52,830 nt of DNA, from the NCBI GenBank assembly GCA_019411365.1, contig DXQT01000018.1, positions 1-52,830 on the forward strand, written 5' to 3'. This stretch comes from Roseburia sp. (GTDB taxonomy: Bacteria > Bacillota_A > Clostridia > Lachnospirales > Lachnospiraceae). The notes under the pieces are model-generated. The model saw only the letters and a program-made list of their open reading frames with translations. It did not search any database and had not been told where the DNA came from. Positions within the stretch are counted from its first letter, which is position 1; the number at the start of each line of letters is the position of its first letter. Below are positions 1 through 7,105 of the stretch, piece after piece. The position numbers and the translations under genes are program-made.

Positions 1-6
1 CGGCTA

Positions 7-32
7 GTGTGGTCCAGCTTCGCTGGACACAC
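7..32. repeat. Short GC-rich hairpin at the edge of the palindromic element
   Basis: GTCCAGC (12-18) and GCTGGAC (22-28) pair around a TTC loop, and the flanking GTGT/ACAC extends the stem with one bulged G. It is followed by CACAA-N5-ATGAAAGA. A similar hairpin followed by CACAA-N6-ATGAAAGA lies at the far end of the window (52793-52828), which suggests a repeated unit. There is no T-run, so it does not look like a terminator. Confidence 0.6.
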
Positions 33-36
33 AACG

Positions 37-211
37 TAAATGAAAGAAAAACGGTGCAGACAAATATGATTTCCTTCGTGAGCCATGGAGCTGGGATTCT
101 AAAAATTTCGTGAAGCTCTGCTTCACAAAATTTTTGCTCAGAAGCCCAGCGGAATGCCCGGCGAACAGGAACATCATATTTCGTCTGTACCGTTTTTCTT
201 TTTCATTACAT
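37..211. repeat. Imperfect ~175-bp palindrome, MITE-like or palindromic repeat element
   Basis: The outer arms 37-74 and about 170-211 are near-perfect inverted copies; both contain GAAAAACGG, CAGAC and AAATATGAT in matching orientation. The middle arms 75-100 and 140-166 also pair imperfectly (TTCG, CAT, GCTGGG, TTCT). The centre is a strong hairpin at 101-135: AAAAATTT and GTGAAGC arms around a TCT loop. No transposase gene is present. The structure fits a miniature inverted-repeat element or a genomic palindromic repeat; target-site duplications were not evident. The 62-codon ORF across it is not credible. Bases 213-309 hold no recognisable gene. Confidence 0.65.
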
Positions 212-309
212 ATAAAATTCTGACTTGTGAGAGGACGCTTATATCTGCCCCTTCACAGCCTAAGAAAGCACCACAAAATCTGCTGCTCTACGGCAAGTTA
301 AACTCTGGT

Positions 310-1452
310 TTAACCGCGCAGGATGGCGATATTGCGTTTTAATGAAGCAAGCGCCGTATCGACATCGGTACGCGTCGTATCGCCGCAGAGCGTGAGTCTT
401 ATCGTGCCCGGTGCATATTCTTCCGGCACTCCCAATGCCTTGATCACATAAGAAATCCGTTCTTCACCTGTATTACATGCGGAACCGCCTGATGCACAGA
501 TTCCATCTTCGTCCAGCAAAATCAACAGCGATGCCCCCTCAAGTCCTTTAAAACTAAAATTCACATTGCCCGGTAACCGGATACTGCGATGTCCATTCAA
601 TTTTGCATCCGGAATTTCATGCATCACACGTTCGATCAGATAATTGCGAAGCATAATTTCTTTTTGCACTCTTTTTCTCATGTTTCCGTAAGCAATCTCT
701 GCTGCTTTCGCCATTCCGGCAATTCCGGCTACATTCTCCGTACCGGCACGTTTTCCTCTCTCCTGACTTCCGCCATGGATAAAAGATGGGATATCAATGC
801 CATCGCGGATATACAGGAATCCAACACCTTTTGGACCATGAAATTTATGTGCACTTGCGCTCAGCAGATCGACTGGATAATAATTTACCGAAAGTGGTAT
901 CTGCGCATACGCCTGCACAGCATCTGTATGGAATAAAATCTGTTTTTCGCGCGCAATTTTTCCAATCTGATAAATTGGTTCGATCGTTCCGACTTCGTTA
1001 TTGGCAAACATCACGGAAATCAACGTTGTATCCGGTCTTATAGCATCCATTACCTGTTCCGGCGAAATCAGTCCATCCCCATCTACTTCCAGATAAGTAA
1101 CATCATATCCCAGTTTTTCCAGATACTCGCAGGAATTCAAAATGGCGTGATGCTCAATGTTGGTTGTTATAATATGCCGCCCTTTTTTCTTACAGGCGGC
1201 TGCAATATTTTTTACTGCCCAGTTATCAGACTCCGAACCGCCTGATGTAAAATAAATCTCTGAGGTTTTTGCATGCAGGGTTGCCGCAATGACTTCCCTC
1301 GATTTTTCCAGTTCTCTTCCCGCATCTTCACCGATACTGTAGGCCGTGGATGCATTTCCATAATTCTCCTGTAAATAAGGTTCCATTGCCTGTTTGACAG
1401 CATCAGACATCTGAGTTGTCGCCGCATTATCCAGATAAATCTGTTTACTCAT
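310..1452 (-). CDS. Cysteine desulfurase (NifS/IscS family)
   Basis: A PLP-dependent cysteine desulfurase of 380 aa, the usual length. It converts cysteine to alanine and hands a persulfide to Fe-S cluster or thio-tRNA/thiamine synthesis. Visible residues: the PLP Lys203 in SASAHKFHGPKG, Asp177 in HTDAVQ, His101 in the EHHA motif, and the catalytic Cys326 in GGSACNTGE. The start chosen is MSKQIYLDNAATT, preceded by GAGGAG on the minus strand; the longer reading frame adds 20 unlikely residues running into the divergent spoVB-like leader. No iscU or thiI partner is inside the window, since the next 300 bases downstream are non-coding, so the acceptor cannot be named. Confidence 0.93.
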   Translation of the reverse strand: MSKQIYLDNAATTQMSDAVKQAMEPYLQENYGNASTAYSIGEDAGRELEKSREVIAATLHAKTSEIYFTSGGSESDNWAVKNIAAACKKKGRHIITTNIEHHAILNSCEYLEKLGYDVTYLEVDGDGLISPEQVMDAIRPDTTLISVMFANNEVGTIEPIYQIGKIAREKQILFHTDAVQAYAQIPLSVNYYPVDLLSASAHKFHGPKGVGFLYIRDGIDIPSFIHGGSQERGKRAGTENVAGIAGMAKAAEIAYGNMRKRVQKEIMLRNYLIERVMHEIPDAKLNGHRSIRLPGNVNFSFKGLEGASLLILLDEDGICASGGSACNTGEERISYVIKALGVPEEYAPGTIRLTLCGDTTRTDVDTALASLKRNIAILRG

Positions 1453-1546
1453 TTTCTCCTCACTTCTCTCATATACTAAATTGATGAATCCGGCACTTCC
1501 AAATGCACTCATTTGGTGTCCAGAAATTCGAATCCCGGGAGGTCAA

Positions 1547-2866
1547 ATGTCAAAAAATCTATCTGTAAAAAGAACTTTATTTACCGGAACCCTGCTGCTC
1601 ACAACTGCCGGCATACTCTCCCGTTTCATTGGTTTCTTCTATAAGATATTCCTCTCACGCACAATTGGTGCAGAAGGTCTCGGAATTTACCAGCTGATTT
1701 TTCCTGTTATGGCTCTTTGTTTTTCCCTGACCTCTGCCGGAATCCAGACATCTGTCTCAAGATTTGTATCCAACGAGATTGGGAAGCAAAATCCTGCAGG
1801 AGCCAGATTTTATCTGCTGATCGGACTGATTCTATCTGTATGCCTGTCTGTTTTTACCGGCCTTTTTATGTGGAATCATTCTGAATTTATCGCAGGCTCG
1901 TTTCTTCAGGAAACGCGCTGCGCCCCGCTGATCAAAATACTGTCATTCTGTTATGTTCCGTGCAGTATCCACTCCTGCATTAACGGTTATTATTACGGAT
2001 TAAAAAAAGCGCTTGTGCCGTCTCTCTCCCAACTTGCAGAGCAGTCAGCGCGTGTCGGGGGTGTCTATCTGATTTATCTCGTTGCACAGAGTAACGGCCG
2101 TTCCATTGCCATCTCTGACGCCGTGTGGGGGCTTGTACTTGGTGAATTTGCAGGAATGCTTGTCTCCTTAAGCTTTATCGGTTTTGGAGCCTGTAAAGGC
2201 AATATAAGAAAAACGACATGGTCTTTGCTTACCATGTCGTTTCCTCTGACGCTCAACCGCCTGACGCTTAATTTATTTACAACTATCGAAAATCTGCTTA
2301 TACCATACCAGCTAAAATTGTTTGGATACAGTTCCTCTGATGCGCTCAGTATCTATGGCATCCTGACCGGAATGGCATTTGCCATTATCATGTTTCCAAC
2401 CGTCCTGACCAATTCCATCTCAGTCCTTCTGCTTCCAGTCGTCTCCGAAGCTCAGGCGAAACACAATGACAGACTCATCCGGGAAGCCATTATAAAAACA
2501 ACCGAGTCCTGTCTTCTACTTGGTCTACTCTGTACGATTGGACTTTTAGTTCTCGGTGATTTTATTGGCAACTTTATTTTTAAAAATGCACTCAGCGCCA
2601 CTTTTATCGTTACAATAAGCTGGATCTGCCCGTTTCTTTATCTCGGAAGCACGTTAAACAGCATCTTCCATGGACTTGGGAAACCTGGCATCACACTGTT
2701 TTTAAACCTTTTCTCCTGCCTGATCCGTATTCTTTTTATTATATTTCTGATTCCAGTTATCGGTATCAAAGGTTACCTGACCGGCCTTTTAATCAGTCAG
2801 ATTGCGCTTTGCGTCCTTGCTTTGCTCTGGCTCTACCGCCTGATGAAAAAGGGCAGTTCCGGATAA
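1547..2866 (+). CDS. SpoVB-like polysaccharide/lipid flippase (MOP superfamily)
   Basis: A 439-aa polytopic membrane protein of the MOP exporter superfamily, polysaccharide-transport branch. Members such as SpoVB and MurJ-like flippases move lipid-linked sugars across the membrane. The N-terminus (FTGTLLLTTAGILSRFIGFFYKIFLSR) and the GAEGLGIYQLIFP region are typical of clostridial SpoVB/YtgP proteins. About 12-14 hydrophobic segments run to the C-terminus. The start at MSKNLSVKRT is set by a GGGAGG ribosome site four bases upstream; the first 22 codons of the longer frame lie in the divergent promoter region. It is transcribed away from the cysteine desulfurase and ends in a bidirectional terminator. 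Whether it serves sporulation or envelope synthesis cannot be told from sequence alone. Confidence 0.85.
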   Translation: MSKNLSVKRTLFTGTLLLTTAGILSRFIGFFYKIFLSRTIGAEGLGIYQLIFPVMALCFSLTSAGIQTSVSRFVSNEIGKQNPAGARFYLLIGLILSVCLSVFTGLFMWNHSEFIAGSFLQETRCAPLIKILSFCYVPCSIHSCINGYYYGLKKALVPSLSQLAEQSARVGGVYLIYLVAQSNGRSIAISDAVWGLVLGEFAGMLVSLSFIGFGACKGNIRKTTWSLLTMSFPLTLNRLTLNLFTTIENLLIPYQLKLFGYSSSDALSIYGILTGMAFAIIMFPTVLTNSISVLLLPVVSEAQAKHNDRLIREAIIKTTESCLLLGLLCTIGLLVLGDFIGNFIFKNALSATFIVTISWICPFLYLGSTLNSIFHGLGKPGITLFLNLFSCLIRILFIIFLIPVIGIKGYLTGLLISQIALCVLALLWLYRLMKKGSSG

Positions 2867-2886
2867 TCTCCAGGCTGCCCCTTTTC
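2846..2886. terminator. Bidirectional terminator between the spoVB-like gene and nagA
   Basis: GGGCAG (2851-2856) pairs with CTGCCC (2875-2880). The stem is flanked by A/T runs on both sides, giving a T-run in either direction. The stop codon of the plus-strand gene lies in the loop. Confidence 0.75.
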
Positions 2887-2912
2887 TCTGTTCCTATAAA
2901 AATTTACAAGTT

Positions 2913-4055
2913 CTACAAAACGGTCTTACCATGCTTTACAATTTGTCTGATGTTAAAATCTTCATCCACGATCACACAGTCGGCATATTTGCCATTGTCG
3001 ATACTTCCATATTTCTCCCACAGTCCAACTGCTTTTGCAGGATTCTCTGTTGCACATGCCACAACCTCCTCAAATGGAAGTCCTGCTTCTTTGACTGTGA
3101 ACTTCATGCAGTTAAATAAGTTGGTTACAGATCCTGCGATCGCACCGTCCACTGTCAGGGTTGCCTTATTGCCATGTACCTGAACTTCCTGTCCTCCCAG
3201 AGAATAGATTCCATCCGGCTTACCGGTTGCCATCATACTGTCACTGATCAGGATAATCCTGTCTTTTCCAAACATCTTAAAACTCGTGCGGATGGTGGAT
3301 GGATGCAAATGTACACCATCGCAGATCATCTCAACCATAACATTTTCATTATCACAGGCTGCTCCGATCACGCCCGGTGCCCTGTGGGTAAATGGAGGCA
3401 TTGCATTGTAAAGATGTGTCACCTGTCTCGCACCATGTTCAAATGCTTCCTTTGCAGTATCATAATCGGCGGTTGTGTGTGCCACTGACACGCGCACTTC
3501 TCCTTTTACGCTGTCAATAAATTCCATTGCTCCAGGTTCTTCCGGTGCCACAACGCAGACACGGTATAATCCGTCCGCCTCCTTCTGCAGCCTGCGGAAC
3601 ATCTCCGCATCAGGTTTATGCACATATAATGGATTCTGAGCACCTTTTTTCTCCATGGAAATAAAAGGTCCTTCCATATAAATTCCGACTAACTCAGCCT
3701 CTTTTGTAAGCAGTGTCTCATCCGCTTTCTGCTCCTCATGGAATGTTTTTGCAGCTTTGCTGATCGTCGTCAGTTCCTCCTCCGACAATGTCATCGTTGC
3801 CGGGTGAATGGAAGTGATACCATTTTGCAGCTCATACTCTGCCATGTGGCGCATCGCCTCTACGGTTCCGTCACAGAAATCGACTCCTGCGCAACCATGA
3901 AAATGAATATCGATCAGTCCCGGAATCACATAACAGCCCGCTGCGTCGATTTCCTTTCCATCGCCGGAATCTGCTGCGAAAAAGCTGCCATCTGTCGCTA
4001 CTTCCTTCTCAACGAATTTTCCATTTTCAAATACTTTACCGTTTAAAATCTTCAT
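2913..4055 (-). CDS. nagA: N-acetylglucosamine-6-phosphate deacetylase
   Basis: A cytoplasmic amidohydrolase of 380 aa that removes acetate from GlcNAc-6-phosphate, giving glucosamine-6-phosphate for glycolysis or cell-wall recycling. Motifs visible in order: metal-site IDIHFHG, MEGPFIS (metal-binding Glu), VAHTTADYD, THLYNAMPP and the catalytic Asp in ILISDSM. The start at MKILNGKVFENG follows a GGGGG ribosome site, and the 34 extra upstream codons are discarded. It has its own sigma-A promoter and stands alone: nagB is not in the window. It converges on the spoVB-like gene. Confidence 0.95.
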   Translation of the reverse strand: MKILNGKVFENGKFVEKEVATDGSFFAADSGDGKEIDAAGCYVIPGLIDIHFHGCAGVDFCDGTVEAMRHMAEYELQNGITSIHPATMTLSEEELTTISKAAKTFHEEQKADETLLTKEAELVGIYMEGPFISMEKKGAQNPLYVHKPDAEMFRRLQKEADGLYRVCVVAPEEPGAMEFIDSVKGEVRVSVAHTTADYDTAKEAFEHGARQVTHLYNAMPPFTHRAPGVIGAACDNENVMVEMICDGVHLHPSTIRTSFKMFGKDRIILISDSMMATGKPDGIYSLGGQEVQVHGNKATLTVDGAIAGSVTNLFNCMKFTVKEAGLPFEEVVACATENPAKAVGLWEKYGSIDNGKYADCVIVDEDFNIRQIVKHGKTVL

Positions 4056-4128
4056 TGCGATTTCCCCCTTGTCCTGTCCGGTGCTTTTTTCTATACACAG
4101 AACAGCTTGTCTTTTTTTCTTAGCTTTT

Positions 4129-4157
4129 ATTTTAGAATCCTGCTCATGGAAAGTCAA
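4129..4157 (-). promoter_or_regulatory. Sigma-A promoter of nagA
   Basis: On the minus strand, TTGACT (4157-4152) and TAAAAT (4134-4129) are separated by 17 bp. The leader is about 70 nt. Confidence 0.7.
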
Positions 4158-4195
4158 GTTTCACGCAAAAAAACACAGAAATATACAAAAAATGC

Positions 4196-4231
4196 ACAAG
4201 AAAAACCCCGGAAATATAAACTTCCGGGGTT
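4196..4231 (-). terminator. Intrinsic terminator of efp
   Basis: A perfect 10-bp stem: AACCCCGGAA (4204-4213) and TTCCGGGGTT (4222-4231). On the minus strand it is followed by TTTTTCTT. Confidence 0.85.
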
Positions 4232-4269
4232 GTCTGTTATGAATCGTCATGAAAAACTACTTGTCCGCA

Positions 4270-4827
4270 TTAAACACGTGATAAGTATTCACCTGTACGT
4301 GTATCAATCTTGATCACATCATCCTGCTCAACGAACAATGGAACATATACAGTTGCACCAGTCTCAACAACTGCCGGTTTTGTAGCACCTGTAGCTGTAT
4401 CGCCTTTGAATCCTGGCTCTGTATCTGTGATTTTTAACTCTACGAAGAGAGGTGGCTCTACGGAGAATACACTTCCGTTGTGAGAGCATAACTTAACCAT
4501 CTCGTTCTCTTTTACGAATTTTAATGCATCACCGATATCATCTTTGGATAATGCAATCTGGTCGTAAGTCTCAACGTCCATGAAGTAATATAAATCACCA
4601 TCAGCATATAAGTACTGATAATCTTTTCTCTCGATACGTGCCTGAGGACATTTCTCTGTTGGACGGAATGTCTTCTCAACTACACCACCACTCTTAATAT
4701 TCTTTAACTTAGTTCTTACAAATGCTGCACCTTTACCTGGTTTAACATGCTGGAATTCGATAATCTGATAAATGTTACCTTCTAATTCAATAGTGATACC
4801 ATTTCTGAAATCGCCTGCTGAAATCAT
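4270..4827 (-). CDS. efp: Translation elongation factor P
   Basis: EF-P relieves ribosomes stalled at consecutive prolines. The protein is 185 aa, full length. It has the KOW-like N-terminal domain with the modification loop [12 protein letters not shown] (Lys32 at the tip), followed by two OB-fold domains ending in the conserved [15 protein letters not shown] sits eight bases before the ATG. The gene is monocistronic, with a promoter at 4882-4910 and a terminator at 4196-4231. No EF-P-modifying enzyme (EpmA type) is nearby, and the tip lysine's modification state is unknown. Confidence 0.97.
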   Translation of the reverse strand: MISAGDFRNGITIELEGNIYQIIEFQHVKPGKGAAFVRTKLKNIKSGGVVEKTFRPTEKCPQARIERKDYQYLYADGDLYYFMDVETYDQIALSKDDIGDALKFVKENEMVKLCSHNGSVFSVEPPLFVELKITDTEPGFKGDTATGATKPAVVETGATVYVPLFVEQDDVIKIDTRTGEYLSRV

Positions 4828-4881
4828 TCAAACTTCCTCCTTAAAAAATTGCGTACGAGCACAAGGCTCTCTGATTTTTCT

Positions 4882-4910
4882 ATTTTATAATAAATAGCCA
4901 CACTTTTCAA
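4882..4910 (-). promoter_or_regulatory. Sigma-A promoter of efp
   Basis: TTGAAA (4910-4905) and TAAAAT (4887-4882) on the minus strand with a 17-bp spacer, about 55 bases before the start codon. Confidence 0.6.
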
Positions 4911-4970
4911 GCTTTTTTTGTGGAAACACCATGTTTCTCTGAATAAAAAGCTATCTTTTTCCCATATTTT

Positions 4971-5414
4971 CTAGTTTCTTGTCTCAATTTCGTGGATCAT
5001 ATCAATTCTTGTCTGATGTCTTCCACCCTGAAATTCTGCATCTAAATATGCTTTTACAATGTCTTTTGCAAGCTCGCTTCCGACAATACGCGCGCCAAAT
5101 GCAATAATATTGGCATTATTATGCTCTTTTACCAGTCTTGCAGTTGCACAGTCGGAACATACTGCTGCACGGACACCGTTTACCTTATTTGCTGCGATGG
5201 AGATTCCTACTCCGGTACCGCAGATCAGGATTCCGCAGTCAGCCTCGCCGCCTACAACTGCACGTCCTACTTTCTCTCCGAACTCCGGGTAATTACAGCT
5301 CTCATTGCCATCTGTTCCAAAATTTACAACTTCGTGTCCAAGACTTTTCACATAGTCCATGATGATAAATTTCAATTCTGTTGCTGCATGATCGTTTCCA
5401 ATTGCGATTTTCAT
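4971..5414 (-). CDS. rpiB: Ribose-5-phosphate isomerase B
   Basis: RpiB/LacAB family sugar-phosphate isomerase, 147 aa, interconverting ribose-5-phosphate and ribulose-5-phosphate in the non-oxidative pentose phosphate pathway. The N-terminal IAIGNDHAATELK phosphate-binding motif and the CGTGVGISIAANKVNGVRAA active-site segment are intact. The ATG is preceded by AAGGAG. The gene lies 23 bases after yqeG and is probably co-transcribed with it. No clear terminator follows, only a weak stem near 4950-4965. Confidence 0.93.
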   Translation of the reverse strand: MKIAIGNDHAATELKFIIMDYVKSLGHEVVNFGTDGNESCNYPEFGEKVGRAVVGGEADCGILICGTGVGISIAANKVNGVRAAVCSDCATARLVKEHNNANIIAFGARIVGSELAKDIVKAYLDAEFQGGRHQTRIDMIHEIETRN

Positions 5415-5437
5415 TTTTTATGACTCCTTTTTTCTTT

Positions 5438-5947
5438 CTATCTATTTTGCTTCTTCCGATATCTGGCATAGAAAAATAAAACGATTTTTTCCAGATACCG
5501 TTTTAATACGATCTGGATCTCCTCTTTCGGATGGATCGGTTTCACCAGAATGGTTCTGATTCCGGCAAGATTGGCTCCGTAAACATCCGTAAAAATCTGA
5601 TCGCCGACGAAAATGGTATTCGTGGCATCCGTTCCCATCTCCTGCATTGCCCTGCGGTAATTGCCCGGTTTCGGCTTTCCTGCTTTATAAATATAAGAAA
5701 CATGTACCGCATCATTGAACATTTTTACGCGCGGTTCTTTGTTGTTGGACAACAGCATACACTGAAAGCCCAGTTCCTTTAAATGTGCAAATAAAGCACA
5801 TGCCCGCTCGTCTGCCGGTGCACCATGCGGCACCAGTGTATTATCAATATCAAAAATGATTCCACGATAGCCCTCCTCATAGAGTCTGTCAAAATCAATC
5901 ACATATGTGGAATCTAAATATTCTCCGGGATAAAATTTTTCCAACAT
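5438..5947 (-). CDS. yqeG: YqeG family HAD phosphatase
   Basis: A 169-aa HAD subfamily IIIA phosphatase, close in size and motifs to B. subtilis YqeG. Motif I is FDIDNTLVPHG, with the first Asp as nucleophile. Motif II is LLSNNKEPRV. Motif III and the late acidic motif are in KAGKPKPGNY and FVGDQIFTDVYGAN. The substrate is not established from sequence. In Firmicutes yqeG often sits with yqeH, aroE or rpiB-like genes; here it precedes rpiB. A terminator for the upstream gene lies about 40 bases before its start and I see no promoter in that gap, so it may depend on read-through. Confidence 0.88.
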   Translation of the reverse strand: MLEKFYPGEYLDSTYVIDFDRLYEEGYRGIIFDIDNTLVPHGAPADERACALFAHLKELGFQCMLLSNNKEPRVKMFNDAVHVSYIYKAGKPKPGNYRRAMQEMGTDATNTIFVGDQIFTDVYGANLAGIRTILVKPIHPKEEIQIVLKRYLEKIVLFFYARYRKKQNR

Positions 5948-5980
5948 GAATGTTTGTCCTTTTCACTTTCTTTTTCGCAG

Positions 5981-6009
5981 AAAAATACCGTATGAATTTC
6001 ATACGGTAT
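5981..6009 (-). terminator. Intrinsic terminator after the 6020-6427 gene
   Basis: ATACCGTATG (5985-5994) and CATACGGTAT (6000-6009) form a 10-bp stem with a 5-nt loop. On the minus strand it is followed by TTTTTCTG. Confidence 0.8.
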
Positions 6010-6019
6010 CATAAATCAT

Positions 6020-6427
6020 TTATAACCAGAAGTTTTCTTCTTCTCTTACCTGTTTCAGCTTCTCCGTAGATGCAAACGCATCGTCACCAACAAAGAACTG
6101 ATACTGCTGCAATACCTGATCTTTTTTCAAATCTGACAATGCTTTTTCCACATCCAGCTTTGAAATATCACTGTCGACGCCTTTCAAATCGTAAGACGCA
6201 TCGGGCTGATATTTTGCATTAAAATCGGCAACTCCGTAATCTTCTTTCTGTGCTGCCGGTATCTGTTCGACTTTTGCATCCGTACTGTCATTCTGTTCCA
6301 CAGTACCTGTTACCGGTATCTGCTCGCTCTCCCTTGCCTCCTGAATCTGCTGGCTTCGAACTTCATTTATCTTTATGGAATTGTAATCATAAAATCCCGC
6401 GCCTGTGCGGATCCCCGATATATTCAT
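6020..6427 (-). CDS. Unknown small protein, candidate flagellar-regulon member
   Basis: A 135-aa soluble protein I do not recognise by name. The N-terminus is MNISGIRTGAGFYDYNSIK. The middle (about 35-70) is low-complexity and rich in Q, E and T. The C-terminal third, about 85-135, is charged and probably helical, ending in EEENFWL. There is no signal peptide or membrane segment. GGAGAAG gives a good ribosome site. The gene has its own terminator and a sigma-D-like promoter at 6512-6538 (TAAG-N15-GTCGATAT), so a role in flagellum assembly or regulation is plausible. That is an inference from the promoter, not from homology. Confidence 0.75.
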   Translation of the reverse strand: MNISGIRTGAGFYDYNSIKINEVRSQQIQEARESEQIPVTGTVEQNDSTDAKVEQIPAAQKEDYGVADFNAKYQPDASYDLKGVDSDISKLDVEKALSDLKKDQVLQQYQFFVGDDAFASTEKLKQVREEENFWL

Positions 6428-6448
6428 ACAATCTTCTCCACTAAAACA

Positions 6449-6510
6449 ATATCATGAACATTCAATGCTGAGCTTCGCTACTATAAACGCAACTCTGTTC
6501 TTCATGATAT
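6449..6510 (-). promoter_or_regulatory. Leader inverted repeat of the 6020-6427 gene
   Basis: ATATCATGAA (6449-6458) and TTCATGATAT (6501-6510) are perfect complements, 42 bases apart. They would close a stem at the 5' end of the transcript started by the sigma-D-like promoter, with the ribosome site just after the 3' arm. Confidence 0.5.
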
Positions 6511-6511
6511 A

Positions 6512-6538
6512 ATATCGACAAATCTGTTTTAGAACTTA
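6512..6538 (-). promoter_or_regulatory. Sigma-D (sigma-28)-like promoter
   Basis: On the minus strand TAAG (6538-6535), 15 bases, then GTCGATAT (6519-6512). The B. subtilis SigD consensus is TAAA-N15-GCCGATAT, so the -10 matches 7 of 8 and the -35 matches 3 of 4. It begins only five bases beyond the nrdR stop codon. Confidence 0.6.
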
Positions 6539-6542
6539 ACCC

Positions 6543-6995
6543 CTATTTATCAAGCATCTTTTTCAATTCACTCATAAAAGTATTCACATCCTTAAATTCA
6601 CGGTAAACAGATGCAAAACGTACATATGCAACGGAATCGAGATTCTTGATCTTATCCATTACGATCTCTCCGATCAATGTACTTGGGATTTCTTTTTCCT
6701 CTCTGTTAAAGATCTCTGTTTCAACTTCATCGACAAGCTGATTGATCTGATTCACAGAAATCGGTCTCTTATGGCATGCTCTTAATACACCGGCTTCGAT
6801 CTTGGAACGATCATACTGTTCACGGGCATTATCCTTCTTAATGACGATGAGTGGAATGGTCTCCACTTTCTCGTATGTCGTAAATCTCTTCCCACAATCA
6901 TCACAAAGTCTTCTTCGGCGAATGGAATTATTATCATCTGCCGGTCTTGAGTCAATGACTCTTGTGTTTTCGCTGCTACAAAAAGGACACTTCAT
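6543..6995 (-). CDS. nrdR: Transcriptional repressor NrdR
   Basis: NrdR senses ATP/dATP and represses ribonucleotide reductase genes. The 150-aa protein starts at MKCPFCSS. Its zinc ribbon has two CxxC pairs (CPFC, and CDDC near residue 31), followed by the RRRR segment. An ATP-cone domain (about residues 48-138) begins at PLIVIKKDNAREQYDRSKI. Length and motifs are normal. The start is set by GGAGGTAG upstream; the five extra upstream codons are not used. Promoter at 7034-7062. No ribonucleotide reductase gene is nearby and I saw no NrdR-box pair in this promoter. Confidence 0.96.
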   Translation of the reverse strand: MKCPFCSSENTRVIDSRPADDNNSIRRRRLCDDCGKRFTTYEKVETIPLIVIKKDNAREQYDRSKIEAGVLRACHKRPISVNQINQLVDEVETEIFNREEKEIPSTLIGEIVMDKIKNLDSVAYVRFASVYREFKDVNTFMSELKKMLDK

Positions 6996-7033
6996 AATCA
7001 CTACCTCCAACCCATTAACCCCTATTATTTTCT

Positions 7034-7062
7034 AGTATATATGTCCTTTTTGCGATTGTCAA
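7034..7062 (-). promoter_or_regulatory. Sigma-A promoter of nrdR
   Basis: TTGACA (7062-7057) and TATACT (7039-7034) on the minus strand, 17-bp spacer: near-perfect consensus. Confidence 0.85.
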
Positions 7063-7105
7063 CGAAATATTTTTTAAGATATACTTCTGTAAATTTGTAC
7101 CAGTT

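Noticed and set aside
202..212. TTCATTACATA, resembling one LytTR-type repeat
   Set aside because: It has no partner at 21 bp and lies in the arm of the palindrome; a chance match.
209..216. Group II intron or transposon end at the left edge
   Set aside because: No catalytic domain, transposase or reverse-transcriptase fragment is present; only palindromic DNA is seen.
154..342. 62-codon plus-strand ORF
   Set aside because: It runs across the palindromic element and into the end of the cysteine desulfurase gene, with no ribosome site or recognisable protein features.
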